Shown piece by piece: positions 47,235 to 58,572 of a stretch of 64,000 bases of DNA (the stretch's first letter is position 1; the number at the start of each line of letters is the position of its first letter). Under the pieces are notes generated by a model. It made no database searches and had not been told where the DNA came from. It saw only the letters and a program-made list of their open reading frames with translations. The position numbers were made by a program, and so were the translations under genes. The stretch is from contig OX328126.1 in the NCBI GenBank assembly GCA_946811695.1, positions 3,877,418 through 3,941,417 on the forward strand, given 5' to 3'. The stretch is from Gonocerus acuteangulatus. Lineage: Eukaryota; Arthropoda; Insecta; Hemiptera; Coreidae.

Positions 47235-48206
47235 GATTGGTGACGCGCGAAAATTTGAATTTTAGGCTTCAACTTATTTCGTTTGGACTCCCTCCCCTCC
47301 TTATAACTCAATGGTCCAAGCAGTATCCTTTGAAGCTACTTGATCTAATTTTAAAAAGGAGACCCGGTGGCCGCGAGTTTAAGGCGTGAGCACTTAACAC
47401 TCCGTGCCAAAGGTCGTGGGTTCGATTCCCACTAGGGGTGGTGGCTTTTCTTTCGAAAAAAAGAAAAGGCATCACCCCTATCCTGGCTAGAAAAGGGTGG
47501 TAACCTATGGATAACCCATCCTAAAATTCGTAGTTAATAATAAATGGACGTTAAAATTTAAATAAATAATTTTAAAAAAATTATCTTATTTCAGGAGTAT
47601 AAGGAAATATTTTATCACCCCGAGACTCTATAAAAATTTGTGTGATCTATAGACGACATGTACCAAAAATCTGTGCGAAGTACAAAAGGGCATTAAAATA
47701 TGTAAATAATAATTAAAGAGAGGGGGGTGTTCATATAGATTTCGTTGTTGAACTGGAAAGCACGATTATAGGAACACTCCATCTAAGGGAGAACGTGGAA
47801 TATATTCTAGCCAGTTTCAAAACATGTTCAGAAAACATTTATCCGTTTCATAATAAATGTGTCTGATTTTCTAACAAGTACCTCTATAGCTCTTTTTTTC
47901 AAAGGCATTTCTATTATCTTATTTCCGGAAAGGAGACTGATTCGGGCCCCCTCCTCTTTTTCTCATGAAAATTAATCTGGCTTATTCACACTAAATAATT
48001 AATGGTTATTTCTCATATGTATTAAAGAGGAAGTGTTAAACATTCAAACTGCTGATACAGTTTTTCTTTTTGTAGTTTATATTAGCAAAATTTCATCAAA
48101 AGAATTAATTGAAGACAAATGGGACATCCAATTATTCGTATCGTTAATTTTTTTTAAAAAAGGAAGTTGATTACCGAATTTTAATAAGAGTATCCATAAT
48201 CGATTA
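47235..48206 (+). repeat. segmental duplication, copy 1 (with SINE)
   Basis: About 760 bp of unique-looking sequence (ttaggcttcaacttatttc ... tatccataatcgattaagtg) recurs as copy 2 at 48990-49738 with the same order and modest divergence. Copy 1 carries an extra S1 SINE at 47358-47566. A foldback element lies between the copies. No gene is seen inside. Confidence 0.9.
47346..47578 (+). mobile_element. tRNA-derived SINE, S1 family, complete with 12-bp target duplication
   Basis: The body (47358-47566) starts gagacccggtggccgcgag, has the B box ggttcgattcc, a stem around aggggtggtggc / gcatcacccct, and the tail ggtaacctatggataaccc, ttaataataaatggacgtt. The 12-bp direct repeat taattttaaaaa flanks it at 47346-47357 and 47567-47578. 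Copy 2 of the surrounding duplication (about 49070-49105) retains the empty site, so the insertion followed the duplication or was lost from one copy. Confidence 0.93.
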
Positions 48207-48279
48207 AGTGGTTCAAACCATTAGTTAGTTGGTAGATAGTGGACGACGAATATATATCTCATATATTGATTTATATTTA

Positions 48280-48280
<1 letters not shown>

Positions 48281-48317
<37 letters not shown>

Positions 48318-48321
48318 CGAA

Positions 48322-48381
<60 letters not shown>

Positions 48382-48863
48382 TAAAACTGAAGGAGAGTGT
48401 CCTCAGCACCGATTTTCTTCAAAGTTTGCACTATAACGTATTTTGATGCACTAAACACGAATCCGTTGAAAAAAAAAGTTGCTCGCAACTAGGAAAGAAG
48501 TTATTTAAAAAAAAAAGTTCACTGTTATGAAGGTTAGGGAAGACTGCCTTGGACGACTTTTGGGCATAGAATTCTTTTCATTTCTGCGAGTTGGATTGAC
48601 TAGGGGTTTTGATGTTTTCTTGAGCGAGCGGAAACGCATAGCACGTATGCCCAAAAGCGACAGTTTACGACCAAGTCAGCTACCACAGGTGAGTCTAAAT
48701 TTCAATTACACTTCCTCATTAAGGACTATTGCGCAGGCGCGTGTTTACATATAAGCTGTTTACCCCGTCTTTTATAACCTCCATAACAGTGAACTTTAGT
48801 GCTTAATAACTTCTTGCAAATTTTGAAGAAAATCGGTGCTGAGGACATTCTCCTTCAGTATTA

Positions 48864-48907
<44 letters not shown>
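48281..48907. mobile_element. foldback element with ~55-bp inverted ends between (AT)n tracts
   Basis: tatatggtaaaactgaagga, gagtgtcctcagcaccg, attttcttcaaagtttgc (48376-48430) recurs inverted at 48816-48870. A second inverted pair (gttcactgttatgaaggtt / cataacagtgaactttag) lies inside. (AT)n tracts bound both sides (48281-48380, 48867-48907). An internal part (gagttggattgactagggg, gcgagcggaaacgcatag) resembles 15100-15190. It separates the two copies of the segmental duplication. Confidence 0.8.
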
Positions 48908-48910
<3 letters not shown>

Positions 48911-48956
48911 CTTAATTTCACTGTTTGTTTACAATCACATTCAAAAATTCTCCTTT

Positions 48957-49738
48957 TCGCGCGCCTTTGGTCACACTGGTATCTCCGATTTTAGGCTTCA
49001 ACTTATTTCCTTTAGACTCCCTCCACTTCCTAGTTCAATGTTTCAAACAGTATCTTTTGGAGCTACTTGATCTAATTAAAAAAAAAAAAAAAAAAAATGT
49101 ATCTTATTTGAGGAGTATAAGAGGAAATATCTTATCACCCCGATCCTGTATAAAAATGTTGTTGATCTATAGACGTCCTGTCCCAAAAATCTGTGTTAGG
49201 TACAAATGGAAATTTAATTTGTAAAAAATAATTAAAGCGAGGAGGGTTCTTATAGATTTCGTGGTGAACTGGAAAGCACGATTATAGGAACACTCCATCT
49301 AAGAGAGAACTTGGAAAATATTCTAGCCAGTTTCAAAAAGTTTTGCCTTGTTCAGTAAAAAAGTATCCGTTTCTTAATAAATGTATGCCTAATTTTGTAA
49401 TAATGCACCTCTATAGCTCTTTTTTTTCAAAGGCATTTGTATTATCTTATTTCCGGAAAGGAGACTGATTCGGGCCCCCTCCTCTTTTCTCCTGAAAATT
49501 AATCTGGCACTAATTTACACTAAGTAATTAATGGTTACTTCTCATATGTATTAAAGAGGAAGTGTTAAATATTCAAACTGCTGATATAATTTTTAATTTT
49601 GTAGTTTATATTAGCAAAATTTCATCAAAAGAAATAATCGAAGACAAATGGGACATCTAATTATTCGTATCGTTAAGTTTTTTTTAAAGGAAGTTGATTA
49701 CCGAATTTTAATAAGGGTATCCATAATCGATTAAGTGT
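48957..49738 (+). repeat. segmental duplication, copy 2 (SINE-free)
   Basis: Matches copy 1 through aggagtataagaggaaatat, gaaagcacgattataggaac, ggaaaggagactgattcggg and tatccataatcgattaagtg. A poly-A stretch (49078-49097) stands at the site where copy 1 has the SINE. It ends about 140 bp before the FKBP8 start codon, so it may include part of that gene's upstream region. Confidence 0.9.
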
Positions 49739-49876
49739 CGACCTCTACTTATCAAATAATAGCCGAATTATCAGATACCTTGAACATGAAATGGCATATG
49801 TTCGGTAGGTTTCAAGGCGGTTATATACTGTAGTTCTCCTGTGCGGTGTCAAATACTTCATTTGTGTTAGTGTCCG
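49739..49876 (+). promoter_or_regulatory. presumed FKBP8 promoter and 5' UTR
   Basis: A TATATA box-like sequence at 49822-49827 and an arthropod-type initiator TCATT at 49858-49862 lie just upstream of the ATG at 49877. The spacing of about 36 bp is a little long. A stop in the same frame (TAG at 49868-49870) shows that the ORF does not extend upstream. Transcription start is inferred, not shown. Confidence 0.4.
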
Positions 49877-51520
49877 ATGGAAACTCCTAGTAGGGTTGAA
49901 GCTCCCAGTTTAGGTGAGACTGAAGGATTAAATTCTTCATTAGATTCAATAGCTCCTGAATCAGGTGATCAAGTCAATTCTAAAATAAGTTTTAGTACTG
50001 AAGAATTTCTACGGCACGAAACTAATCTTATCAATAAAAACGATCATTTGGAACCTTCTCTTCAGCAAAATTCCATATCTCAGGCCCCTTCAGGTGTAGA
50101 AGTTTCTAGTGAATCAATCTCTGATTTGACCACAAAGGAAGCAAAAAGTCAGCTATCTGAGCCTGATAAGTTGCATAATAGTTTAAATAACACAAGTAAT
50201 GAAGTTTTGAAATTACATGCTGACAGTGATCCCACAACAAACTCTACTAGTCCTGAACATGAGAAGTTTCTCGGTGAATCAGAGCCTGTGGAAATCAGTT
50301 GCCCTAGAAGAACTAATGAAAATGAACAACTAAAGCATCATGAAGGTGAGAAAATTGCATCAGAAACTATTGTTATTGGAGGATCAGCAGGCGATCATCC
50401 AAATCCTCCAGAGAGAATCAATGGAACAGTTTCTGAGGAAAGTGAGCCTACATCAAACGGTAAAATCGAAGATGGTGATGTACAAAACAAATCTCAATCA
50501 GCAGAATTTAAGGAAAACGAGGATGTTGCTGAGAAGGCACCACACGAGGAAGAGTGGCTGGACATTTTAGGGAGTGGTCACTTAATGAAAAAAGTTTTAG
50601 TTGCTGGTGAACCTAACACGAGGCCTAATAAAGCTGATGTTTGCCTACTAAGTTATACTGGTCACCTAGAAGATGGAACCGTTGTTGATAAAGCTGAAAA
50701 CATCAAAATACATCTCAATGATAATGAGGTAATTCAAGGTATAGATTTTGCTCTTGCTTTAATGGACAAAGGAGAAGAAGCAGAAATTAAAGTTGGCCCT
50801 AGATTCGCATATGGCTCATTGGGTAGAAAACCTGATATTCCAGCCGGTGCGACCCTCTTTTATAATGTTCAATTACTGGATGTGACCGAGGAACCTCCGA
50901 TTCATTCACTCAAAGTCGATGATAGGATTTCACTTGGTTTGCATAAAAAAGAAAGAGGGAATTGGTGGTACTCAAGAGGTGAACATACTATAGCTATTAA
51001 TTGTTATCGTAGAGCTTTGGAATACCTTGATGACACTGATATTCCAGAACCACATAGTGAAGAAGATGTTGGTAGGTTACTTGAAGAAAGGTTAAAGACT
51101 TACAACAACTTAGGCGCTTCTCAAATGAAAATAAATGCTTTTGATGCTGCATTAATGTCTGTTAATAACGTTCTCACTGCACAACCGAAGAACGTGAAAG
51201 CATTATTTAGGAAAGCAAAAATCATGAAAGAAAAAGGTGAACTTAATGACAGCATAAGTATAGTTAGACAAGCTCTGACTTATGATCCAGAAAACCAAGC
51301 TCTCCAACAAGAGCTTTCATCTCTCCTGGCTGCTCAGCGGAAAGCAAATTCCAAACAGCGGGAATTGTACAAGAAGATGATGGGTACTGGCGCAAATCAA
51401 GAAAAGGAAAATGAGAAAAAGACCGGCTCGAAAAGTAACTATACCGCATTGAAGTGGGTTACTCTAATTAGCTTTGCTGTAGCCGTAATCGGCTCAATTG
51501 CTATTAAATATAAAGCATAA
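49877..51520 (+). CDS. FKBP8: FKBP8-type tail-anchored immunophilin (FKBP + TPR), intronless
   Basis: A complete 547-residue ORF. Residues 1-220 are acidic, Ser/Glu-rich and probably disordered. EEWLDILGSGHLMKK at about 225 is the hallmark entry to the FKBP8 PPIase domain and contains a W-x-x-I motif after acidic residues, a possible LC3/Atg8-interacting motif. The FKBP domain runs about 233-338 (YTGHLEDGTVVDK, EVIQGID, GPRFAYGS, IPAGATLFYNVQLLDV). Compared with FKBP12, the Asp, Val-Ile and Tyr pocket residues are kept, while the Phe, Trp and last Phe positions are V, I and Y, consistent with the weak, regulated activity known for FKBP8. TPR helices occupy about 350-475, then a basic linker and a C-terminal membrane anchor (WVTLISFAVAVIGSIAI, 526-543) ending KYKA. 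Family role: mitochondrial and ER tail-anchored co-chaperone, Hsp90 partner, apoptosis control and mitophagy receptor. The whole ORF is one exon. I see no flanking duplication or long poly-A tract to prove retrotransposition. Confidence 0.93.
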   Translation: METPSRVEAPSLGETEGLNSSLDSIAPESGDQVNSKISFSTEEFLRHETNLINKNDHLEPSLQQNSISQAPSGVEVSSESISDLTTKEAKSQLSEPDKLHNSLNNTSNEVLKLHADSDPTTNSTSPEHEKFLGESEPVEISCPRRTNENEQLKHHEGEKIASETIVIGGSAGDHPNPPERINGTVSEESEPTSNGKIEDGDVQNKSQSAEFKENEDVAEKAPHEEEWLDILGSGHLMKKVLVAGEPNTRPNKADVCLLSYTGHLEDGTVVDKAENIKIHLNDNEVIQGIDFALALMDKGEEAEIKVGPRFAYGSLGRKPDIPAGATLFYNVQLLDVTEEPPIHSLKVDDRISLGLHKKERGNWWYSRGEHTIAINCYRRALEYLDDTDIPEPHSEEDVGRLLEERLKTYNNLGASQMKINAFDAALMSVNNVLTAQPKNVKALFRKAKIMKEKGELNDSISIVRQALTYDPENQALQQELSSLLAAQRKANSKQRELYKKMMGTGANQEKENEKKTGSKSNYTALKWVTLISFAVAVIGSIAIKYKA

Positions 51521-51738
51521 CACAACAATTGTCTCTTGTAATTGAAGTCTTATTATTTGGGTTATGTTATAGCAAAACCTGACTTATTTTAACATTTCCA
51601 TCTTTTAATATTCAATCAAGACTGTTATAAATATTGTTATCTTGTTAGTTTCAAATAGATTATTTTTCTTCACATATTTTTTGTTAATCGACAACTAGTG
51701 TTAAGTATTGTATAGAATTTTTATTCCGTGATGTTTGT

Positions 51739-51744
51739 AATAAA
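51739..51744 (+). terminator. poly(A) signal of the FKBP8 gene
   Basis: AATAAA lies 219 bp after the stop codon, followed by a G/T-rich stretch (gggttgaggtttt). A second AATAAA lies at about 51794. Either could serve as the cleavage signal. Confidence 0.6.
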
Positions 51745-51799
51745 GGGTTGAGGTTTTAAAAATCCATCACCAAATGACATTTTTGTATATAAAATAAAT

Positions 51800-53246
51800 G
51801 TGATTCTTTATTCTTTATTATTCTTCTGTCTTCGTGTTTGTTTCTTCATTTATTTAATAAAAGTATACAAGAAGTCTATGCTTTCTCATTCAACCTATTC
51901 GTCTCCTAATACTTCAATAGTGATTTGAAAAATATTCATTATGCCGGTACGTTTAGGGACTACAGCCTGTGTTGTCACTCTTTTCTAGCCATTATAATGC
52001 TGATCCCAGGGCCTCCGAGAGAAATTAGGTGCCCCTGTCCAAATAACTTCACGAGCCCCTTAACCCACCATGCCCTCCCGCCTCCATTAAAATTTTGAAT
52101 TCTACTACCATTCTTCAATATTTTATGAGGCTGCTAATGCCATAGTCATTTTAAACATTTTAGTATTGTCGTTTCTTCACTTTTAAAATTAATGTGACTA
52201 TTCTCTTTATTATATGATGTACATTTTATACTGTTTTATTAATTTTTTTAAATGTAAATAAAATTGTAAATTTATAGATATCATGGTAATCCATCCGTGT
52301 AAGGTTGCAAATAATTTTAAGTTAATAGTTAAGGCTAAGTTATTTTCTTTTTAATGGCCATGAAATTTGGTTTTTAAATCATGAAAATGTCACTAAAAAG
52401 TTCTGAAACTAGCTTTCACAAAAATAGTAGACACCCTGCATTACCAAAAACTATGATCGGAATTATTTAAAACTGACATTTCTTTGAAAACAAAATTAAA
52501 TATATGTGTAATTGAACAGAGTGGAAAATTTACCTATTGTCTAAGGTACATTAGAACTCCCTGGGGCTACAAATTTATGGACTGACAATACTTAAAAGCT
52601 AGTTTATATATTAGAAATAGAGAATTTTGAAAATTATCCATTTTTCTCAATAATAATTATGTAAACTATACTTATGTATATAATTTTGTTATTTGGCATT
52701 ATAACGCGAGTTAAAAAAATGACACTGGCCCCTCTAAGCCTCTGACTGATTGTCCATTATGCCCCCCCCCTAACAGAGCCCCCCCTGGCTGTTTTCTTTT
52801 TCTTTTTTTTTTCATGAAAAGCCGTGGTGGGAATCAAACCCATTCATTTTTGAACCCAACATTTTTCTGATGGAATAGAAGTCTACCAATAAATTGATAA
52901 TGCTTTTGCATATAATTAATGCTAGTGAGTTATCAAGGAATTAACTAGCTCAGCTGGGATTTGAACCCAGTTCCTCCTGTTTTATGTTCTGTGTTCAAGT
53001 AATATTCATTCTGAGTTTTTTTTTTTTTTTTTTTTTCGTGCCAGCTTACTGCAAAAATATGTTTTAAGCTTTGATAGCTGGGATCATAACAATTAGTTTT
53101 ACTGCTCTTGCGCTTATTTATTTGTCTCACACAATTCAGGGGAAATAAAGAAAGCTAACCCAAGAAAAATACAAATGACCCCTGTCACAGATTGACAAAA
53201 TACAATAGAACAGTGATGTGTTGGAAATTTTTAACTTTGTTTATAT
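51800..53246. other. intergenic, AT-rich, possible decayed elements
   Basis: Fragments such as cccagggcctccgagagaaa (52006) and ggcccctctaagcctctg (52728) look like hAT ends but do not pair convincingly. gggaatcaaacccattc at 52831 resembles an inverted tRNA B box. No gene is visible. Confidence 0.45.
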
Positions 53247-53535
53247 AACCTTGTCAGGGCTGCCACATCTCAGAGCCGGGCCCGGGACCAGATCACGGGC
53301 CCGCACTTCTCACAGCCAGAATGAAAATTCTAGTACTTTGCTATAGGACTTTGGGCATTTTAAAATGATTTTCATCTTTTGAGTTTTGAGCAAAATGAGA
53401 ATAAAAGCCGACAATCGGTGCTGCAAAGATCACTTTTGGTACTTTTTTCCAATTAGGGAGGATCGGCCCGGGCCCGGGACAACTGTACCCGGTTGTCCCC
53501 CCATAGGGGGGGGGGGTAGCGGCCCTGAACCTTGT
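53247..53535. mobile_element. hAT-type MITE, 273 bp, exact 8-bp target duplication
   Basis: The element 53255-53527 starts cagggctgccacatctcag and ends gtagcggccctg, with palindromic gggcccggg motifs near both ends. The direct repeat aaccttgt flanks it at 53247-53254 and 53528-53535. The 8-bp duplication and CAGGGC termini fit hAT. A partial relative lies at 33003-33078. Confidence 0.92.
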
Positions 53536-54300
53536 GTATTTCAAGCCCTACATTTTAACAAATATTTTAAGGAATACTGAAAATGATTGAGATGTTTTTG
53601 TTTTTATAACCAGAGAAGATCTGAAATAACAGAGACAGTGTCCATTTTCCAAATAGGCCATCGTCTAGGGAGGCAAATATTCAGATACAACGTTTAAAAA
53701 CAGATTTAACAAATTGTTTATTCAATATTTTTATTGGGGACGTTTTTAGAAGAAGAACGTAATTTAGGTATATATTGTTAATACTTTATATATTGCTATA
53801 CTTTAGTTTTGTGCAATGCAATACTTAACACTATTTTTTTATTATTTAGAGCATGTAATAATTATACAATGTAATAATGGAGTTTTTTGTGATTATAGAG
53901 GCATGTTATATGTTATAGAGGCACTTGGATCATTTATGCCTCGAATGGAAACATGGACGATGAACCTGACACAGGCACATTCATTTAGAAATGTTGTTCT
54001 TGAAAGGGGGGAAGTATTTGTTTTTCTCTCAATTTTACATTATTAATTTTTGCCCAATTATTATTATTTATATTTATTTAATTTTTTAATCAAATATCTA
54101 TATGATCATTAGATTATTTTCAATATTATCTAATAACACAAAATATTATAGAAACAAAATATTTAATTTTGGATATTAATTTACTGGATTTCAAGAATTT
54201 TATTAATTTATTTATGCTTGTTCCGTCGATGTCTAGCATTTCATCCATATGTTGGACTTCCTATCTTTCCTTTTTAAAATGTTGGCATTGGACTAAATGT
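53536..54300. other. intergenic, nothing recognised
   Basis: AT-rich DNA without a credible ORF. Confidence 0.45.
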
Positions 54301-55160
54301 GGATAACAGTTTGAGGGATTGCACAACTCCCACCTATAGCCTATTTCTCCCTGCACATCAAGTGCCAGAGTCCCCAGGAATCCATACAAATATAACAGCT
54401 ATATTATCTTTTGCTAATTATTCTAAGCATTGAAGTATTGCAAGTTGAAGGTGAGGGCGGGGAAGGATCAATGCATTCTTGAAGTAACTCGCAGGAGTTG
54501 CTCCGCAAAATCCTTTAAAACGTTAACTTATATTTGTGGCGTTGGATCCTGTTTAGTTTCATCATCAGTCATCTTACATTAAGTTGTGTTAAGGTCTACT
54601 ATAATCTCATAGTAAGGTCTATGAATTTTGAGAGTAAACGTTAAATCTGTGTAAGATTCTTACTCAGTACACAGTACGAAGATGATTTCTCCACTAAACA
54701 AATTATAAAGATTCTTACCCAGAGTTAACGTTTAAACTCAAAATTAAAAATGTATGGACCTTACTATGAAATTATAACAATTATAATAGACTTTAACACA
54801 AATTAATCTATTGTCTACAAATTGTCTGATGATGAACCTAAATGTGTTTGAAATGTCGCAAATTAGGTTAATGTTTAAAAAAAAAAAAACTTCTGCCAGT
54901 TACTTCAAGCACTGAAATATATTTACATGAGTAGGTGATTGGAAAATGTGTTTCTAATGGCCATTAGAGTGGATAGTGAGTCGGAAAATACTGCAATGGT
55001 TCTATTTAGCAGGATAACTACAGATATTACTTTATAAATTGCTAATAGTTTGGCTATAAAGGAAGTGTACATTGGTGTCACATGTGTCTCCCAGATTCTC
55101 AAAGAAAGGCTTCTCCAACTCCTGAAATGTCCTTAGATCCATCAGTAAAAATGAAGAAGG
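54300..55160 (-). pseudogene. LINE RNase H domain relic, split by a foldback insertion
   Basis: On the minus strand, IFTDGSKDISGVGEAF (about 55149-55105) and AVFSDSLSTLMAIRNT (about 54985-54940) are the first two catalytic-Asp motifs of a non-LTR RNase H domain, with several stops between them. After an interruption at 54440-54909 the domain resumes as LAKDNIAVIFVWIPGDSGT (about 54415-54365), the usual WIPGHSGI-type block. It is a decayed I/R1/jockey-like element. Upstream sequence to about 55660 may be part of it but is not clear. Confidence 0.75.
54440..54909. mobile_element. foldback element inserted in the LINE relic
   Basis: Inverted ends: cttgaagtaactcgcaggag ... tcatcatcag on the left and ctgatgatgaacctaaatg ... 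ccagttacttcaag on the right. The interior (agagtaaacgttaaatctg / agagttaacgtttaaactc) is also inverted, so almost the whole element folds. Copy 2 is at 57013-57500. It lies between two halves of one RNase H domain, which fixes it as the younger insertion. Confidence 0.8.
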
Positions 55161-55704
55161 CAACGCATTTTTCCCGTGTTCGTTCAATGACTTGTGGAGA
55201 AAGCAAGATTAAATTCTAGGTGATCCAAAATAAATGTTTTAATATTTAAGAGCTTCTTCCCAAGATATCAGGACCTTGGAAGAGTAAGGGTGAATCACGA
55301 ATTCTGGATGTTGGGAAATCAAAGTCAAAGTTCTAGAAGTACTTCAGGATAACAAAGGCGAATGTTTACTCTATGGAATGCTGTTTCATAAATCTAATAA
55401 ATAAGTTTCCTTAACACAGATTTTTGATTTTAAACAACTGCTGCTCTCTCATATGCATATATTGTGTGTGTGAGAGCCGGGATCCAGAGGTACCTAAATC
55501 AACCACTGGACTCTTAGAATCACTAGTAGATAATACAGGAACCTCCTTTTCAAACCATGCCAGCTTTATGCCTCTTAGCCCTCAGACATTATTATACCAG
55601 CCTTCAGAACTCGGCACTGGGTGGTTGTTGATGCACAAGCCCTGTAGCACCTAGATGAGGTGAATATTTAAATCATTATTGAGCCTTTGAGAGAGCAAAC
55701 AGAG

Positions 55705-55764
<60 letters not shown>

Positions 55765-57012
55765 TTATTTTCTTACAAAGGTTTTTGAAAGGATTAATTA
55801 TTCTGTTGAATTCTGAATACCTTTCCTTGTAACAATATTTATGGCAGGACTGCATATAAAAAATGCCAAATACGAAGTGACTAAAGAAAAGAAAGGGACA
55901 ATAAGAAATCACTTGACATCCGGTGCATCACAGTTTATTATACATAAAAAATATAAAACTACATTTGATCCTAAAAATACTAAAATAGTTTGCGCAAAAC
56001 TTGTGGTTCTTTAGAGTAGACATTTTCTTGATAGAATAATATCAAAAATTACTTTTAACTACAATTTCTTCATCATTGTTGTTATAAATTGATCAAAATC
56101 AAGGCTACAAAAACGAAATGGACCAGATATGTACAAACGTAAATGTAAGTTAAGTAATAATGACTAATAAATAAAAAACAACAAAATGTGAATGTGTATA
56201 TAAATTTATTAGTTATCAAAATTAATTTATTCAATCAATGTTAATCCAGTTGTTTGGCGATATCACAAAGAAGAGCATCTTCTGAACTTGGTCACACTAG
56301 GAAACCAGCTTGCATGATTATATAGGGTAAGGGGCCAATTAGCAAGGACGGGATTCAAAGGAATAGATAATGGGGAAATATTTTAGGGAAGCAGAATTTC
56401 CTTTCAAAGCTATAATTTAGTGTACGATTACTGTTACATACATAAATACCATATTTATTTATTTATTTGAAGAAATTGAAGAATCTTTTCTGCATATAAC
56501 TTCATCGAAGCATTTTATCTTGGGGCTAACAATCATCATATAATTAATGGCTGTTTGTAAAAATTGCTCTAAAAAAATATTGCTTGAATCATGGAAAGTA
56601 TTATCCATTTTGCTTTTTTTATAAATTTAAGAACAATGATAAAGAAAAGATAACGTAGTTATTACTTTAATGTCCTATACGTTAAATCCTTTCATAAATT
56701 CACTATAATTGTACTCTAAAAACTACATTCTTATATTGACTATAAAAAAAAGATATAAAATAAAATTGCACAAAATAACAATTATTTAAAAATTTAAGTA
56801 TATATAAACAATAAAATATATGTCTAAAGAAAACAATATAGAGTAAAAAAAAATATATTAATGAAATTTCTCATTAATGAAAATTATTTTATTAAATCAT
56901 TGTATTTTTGAAATTAGATTTTACAATAATCTGAGTTGTGGAAAAAAAACTTATGTAAAGGAATGAGGTAGGAATTCTACAAAAAAGAGAAAAAGAAAAA
57001 AAAGAGTAAGTT
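55160..57012. other. AT-rich intergenic with an (AT)n tract
   Basis: (AT)n occupies 55709-55760. Sequence 56250-56330 has, on the minus strand, a short peptide-like pattern followed by AATAAA that resembles the right edge of the window (63945-64000). Otherwise nothing is recognised. Confidence 0.45.
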
Positions 57013-57500
57013 GAAGTTGAGAGTGGGGAAGGATCAATAGATTCTTGAAATAACTAGCAGGAATTGCTGTCCAACATTGTTTAAAACATTAAGCTATAAT
57101 AGCGATGTTTCAAATTATCTTCTCTTTTTTTCCGTCTTAATAATCCGCCTTTAATTTCACCACCGTATTTACTTGTCACCATTATATTCCTAAAACCCTT
57201 TCAGAGATTCTTACCCGGATCTAACGTTTTACTCGCAAACTTCAAAATTATGGACGTTAACACGAAATTATCAAAATTGTAATAGACCATAACCTGACTT
57301 AATGTAAGCTATCTTGTATATTGGATTTATTTTGGCATAGTGACATAGGTGTAGTATTCCCCTTATTCTTGCTTTTTATTTCACATTCTAGATCCCTCAA
57401 GATGAACCTAAATAGATTCGAGACGATTTAAGTCGCAAATATAAGTTAATGTTCTAAACAATTTTGGAGAGCAACTCTTCCTAGTTATTTAAAAGAAGAA
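57013..57500. mobile_element. foldback element, copy 2
   Basis: aagttgaagttgagagtggg, gaaggatcaatagattcttg, aaataactagcaggaattgc match the left part of the element at 54440. aagatgaacctaaatagatt, gcaaatataagttaatgttc and cctagttatttaaaag match its right part. The interior has diverged. Confidence 0.75.
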
Positions 57501-58429
57501 AAAACTGTTAGGTTAAAGTGTTTACCAAGAAAAGTTTACTTTCAAAACAAGATGCTTTTGTTATTTCAAATATACCATCAGTTAAAAACAACTAATTGTT
57601 ACATAAGGTACATGGAATATTTATATTACAAAATAATATAAAAGGAAACTAATTATTATATCACAAAATTAACTAAATACTAAAAAGACAGGTGAATTGA
57701 AATTTTATTTCAATTATTAAAACAGAAATGTTGAGGATGAAAAGAACAAGAAAAGCCATAAGTGACAGAATTATTGATTTTGTTTTCCTTGAGAAAATAG
57801 TTCAATTATTTAAATATTGATTAAGAGTTATTAAAATAAAATTATTATCAATGGCTGTAACAGCCAACAGTGTTGAGCACACTTGAGTAAATCTTTCACT
57901 CGAGTTTTATTTATAAAAAAGTTTTCAATATAACTTATTAAATATTGTGCCTTACTCGTGTTGTCAAACTTCTTTCAGACAGAATTTAATCATTAGTCAT
58001 AAGTAGTTTCAAGTTTGATTTCAATGACATGCTTTCATTAATGACATCGATGAAACACTCAATTTTTTTAAATTTTTATATTTACATTGAAAAACATAAT
58101 AACTATGTTACATTTGAATCATTCAAATGTAACATTTTTAGATATAGGCTCCCTTGCTTAACAATTAAAAAAAAAAAAATTACACTTTACATCCTCAAGA
58201 TCATTTTTTATAAATAAAAAAAAATGTATTTATAAAATAAATTCTAATAAACTAAAATGCCTTCTGCCATTAGCTTATTAAATAACTGAGAGTGTTGGTC
58301 ACAATTTAAAAAAATAAAATTTATACAATAACTTCAACAATACAAATAAAAATGTGCCTTATAAATTGTACATTTGATATAGGTTTATAAATTTCTCTTA
58401 TATTATTAAATCATATATATTATCAATGT
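57501..58429. other. AT-rich; presumed 3' UTR and downstream of the CRAL-TRIO gene
   Basis: The stretch just below 58430 should hold the 3' UTR of the minus-strand CRAL-TRIO gene. I cannot place its poly(A) site among many A/T runs. Confidence 0.4.
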
Positions 58430-58572
58430 TTAATCAATAGAAAGTGTTCGGAAAGAGCCCTGCATGACTTCTTGTTTATTTTTTTGAGGTTTTTTATCGA
58501 GGTCTGCAACGAGGTTCTTCACTTCTTTCGTCCAGTTTGGATATTCTCTCTTCATCAGTTTATGATTTTCCT
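58430..58572 (-). CDS. CRAL-TRIO protein, last coding exon
   Basis: The acceptor tgatatttttcag/AG (58574-58573) is strong. The exon accepts a phase-1 donor and encodes EENHKLMKREYPNW, TKEVKNLVADLDKKPQ and MQGSFRTLSID before TAA at 58432-58430. The ending G-S-F-R-x-L-x-x-D is typical of insect alpha-tocopherol-transfer-protein-like CRAL-TRIO proteins. The exon is separated from the previous one by an intron of about 4 kb loaded with a SINE, a foldback element, a piggyBac MITE and a Helitron. Confidence 0.85.

Noticed and set aside
50340..50570. Internal alternate-frame ORF in FKBP8
   Set aside because: It is an out-of-frame shadow of the FKBP8 coding sequence.
52006..52760. A third hAT element
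   Set aside because: The candidate ends (cagggcctccgagag and ggcccctctaagcc) do not form a convincing inverted pair and no 8-bp duplication was found.
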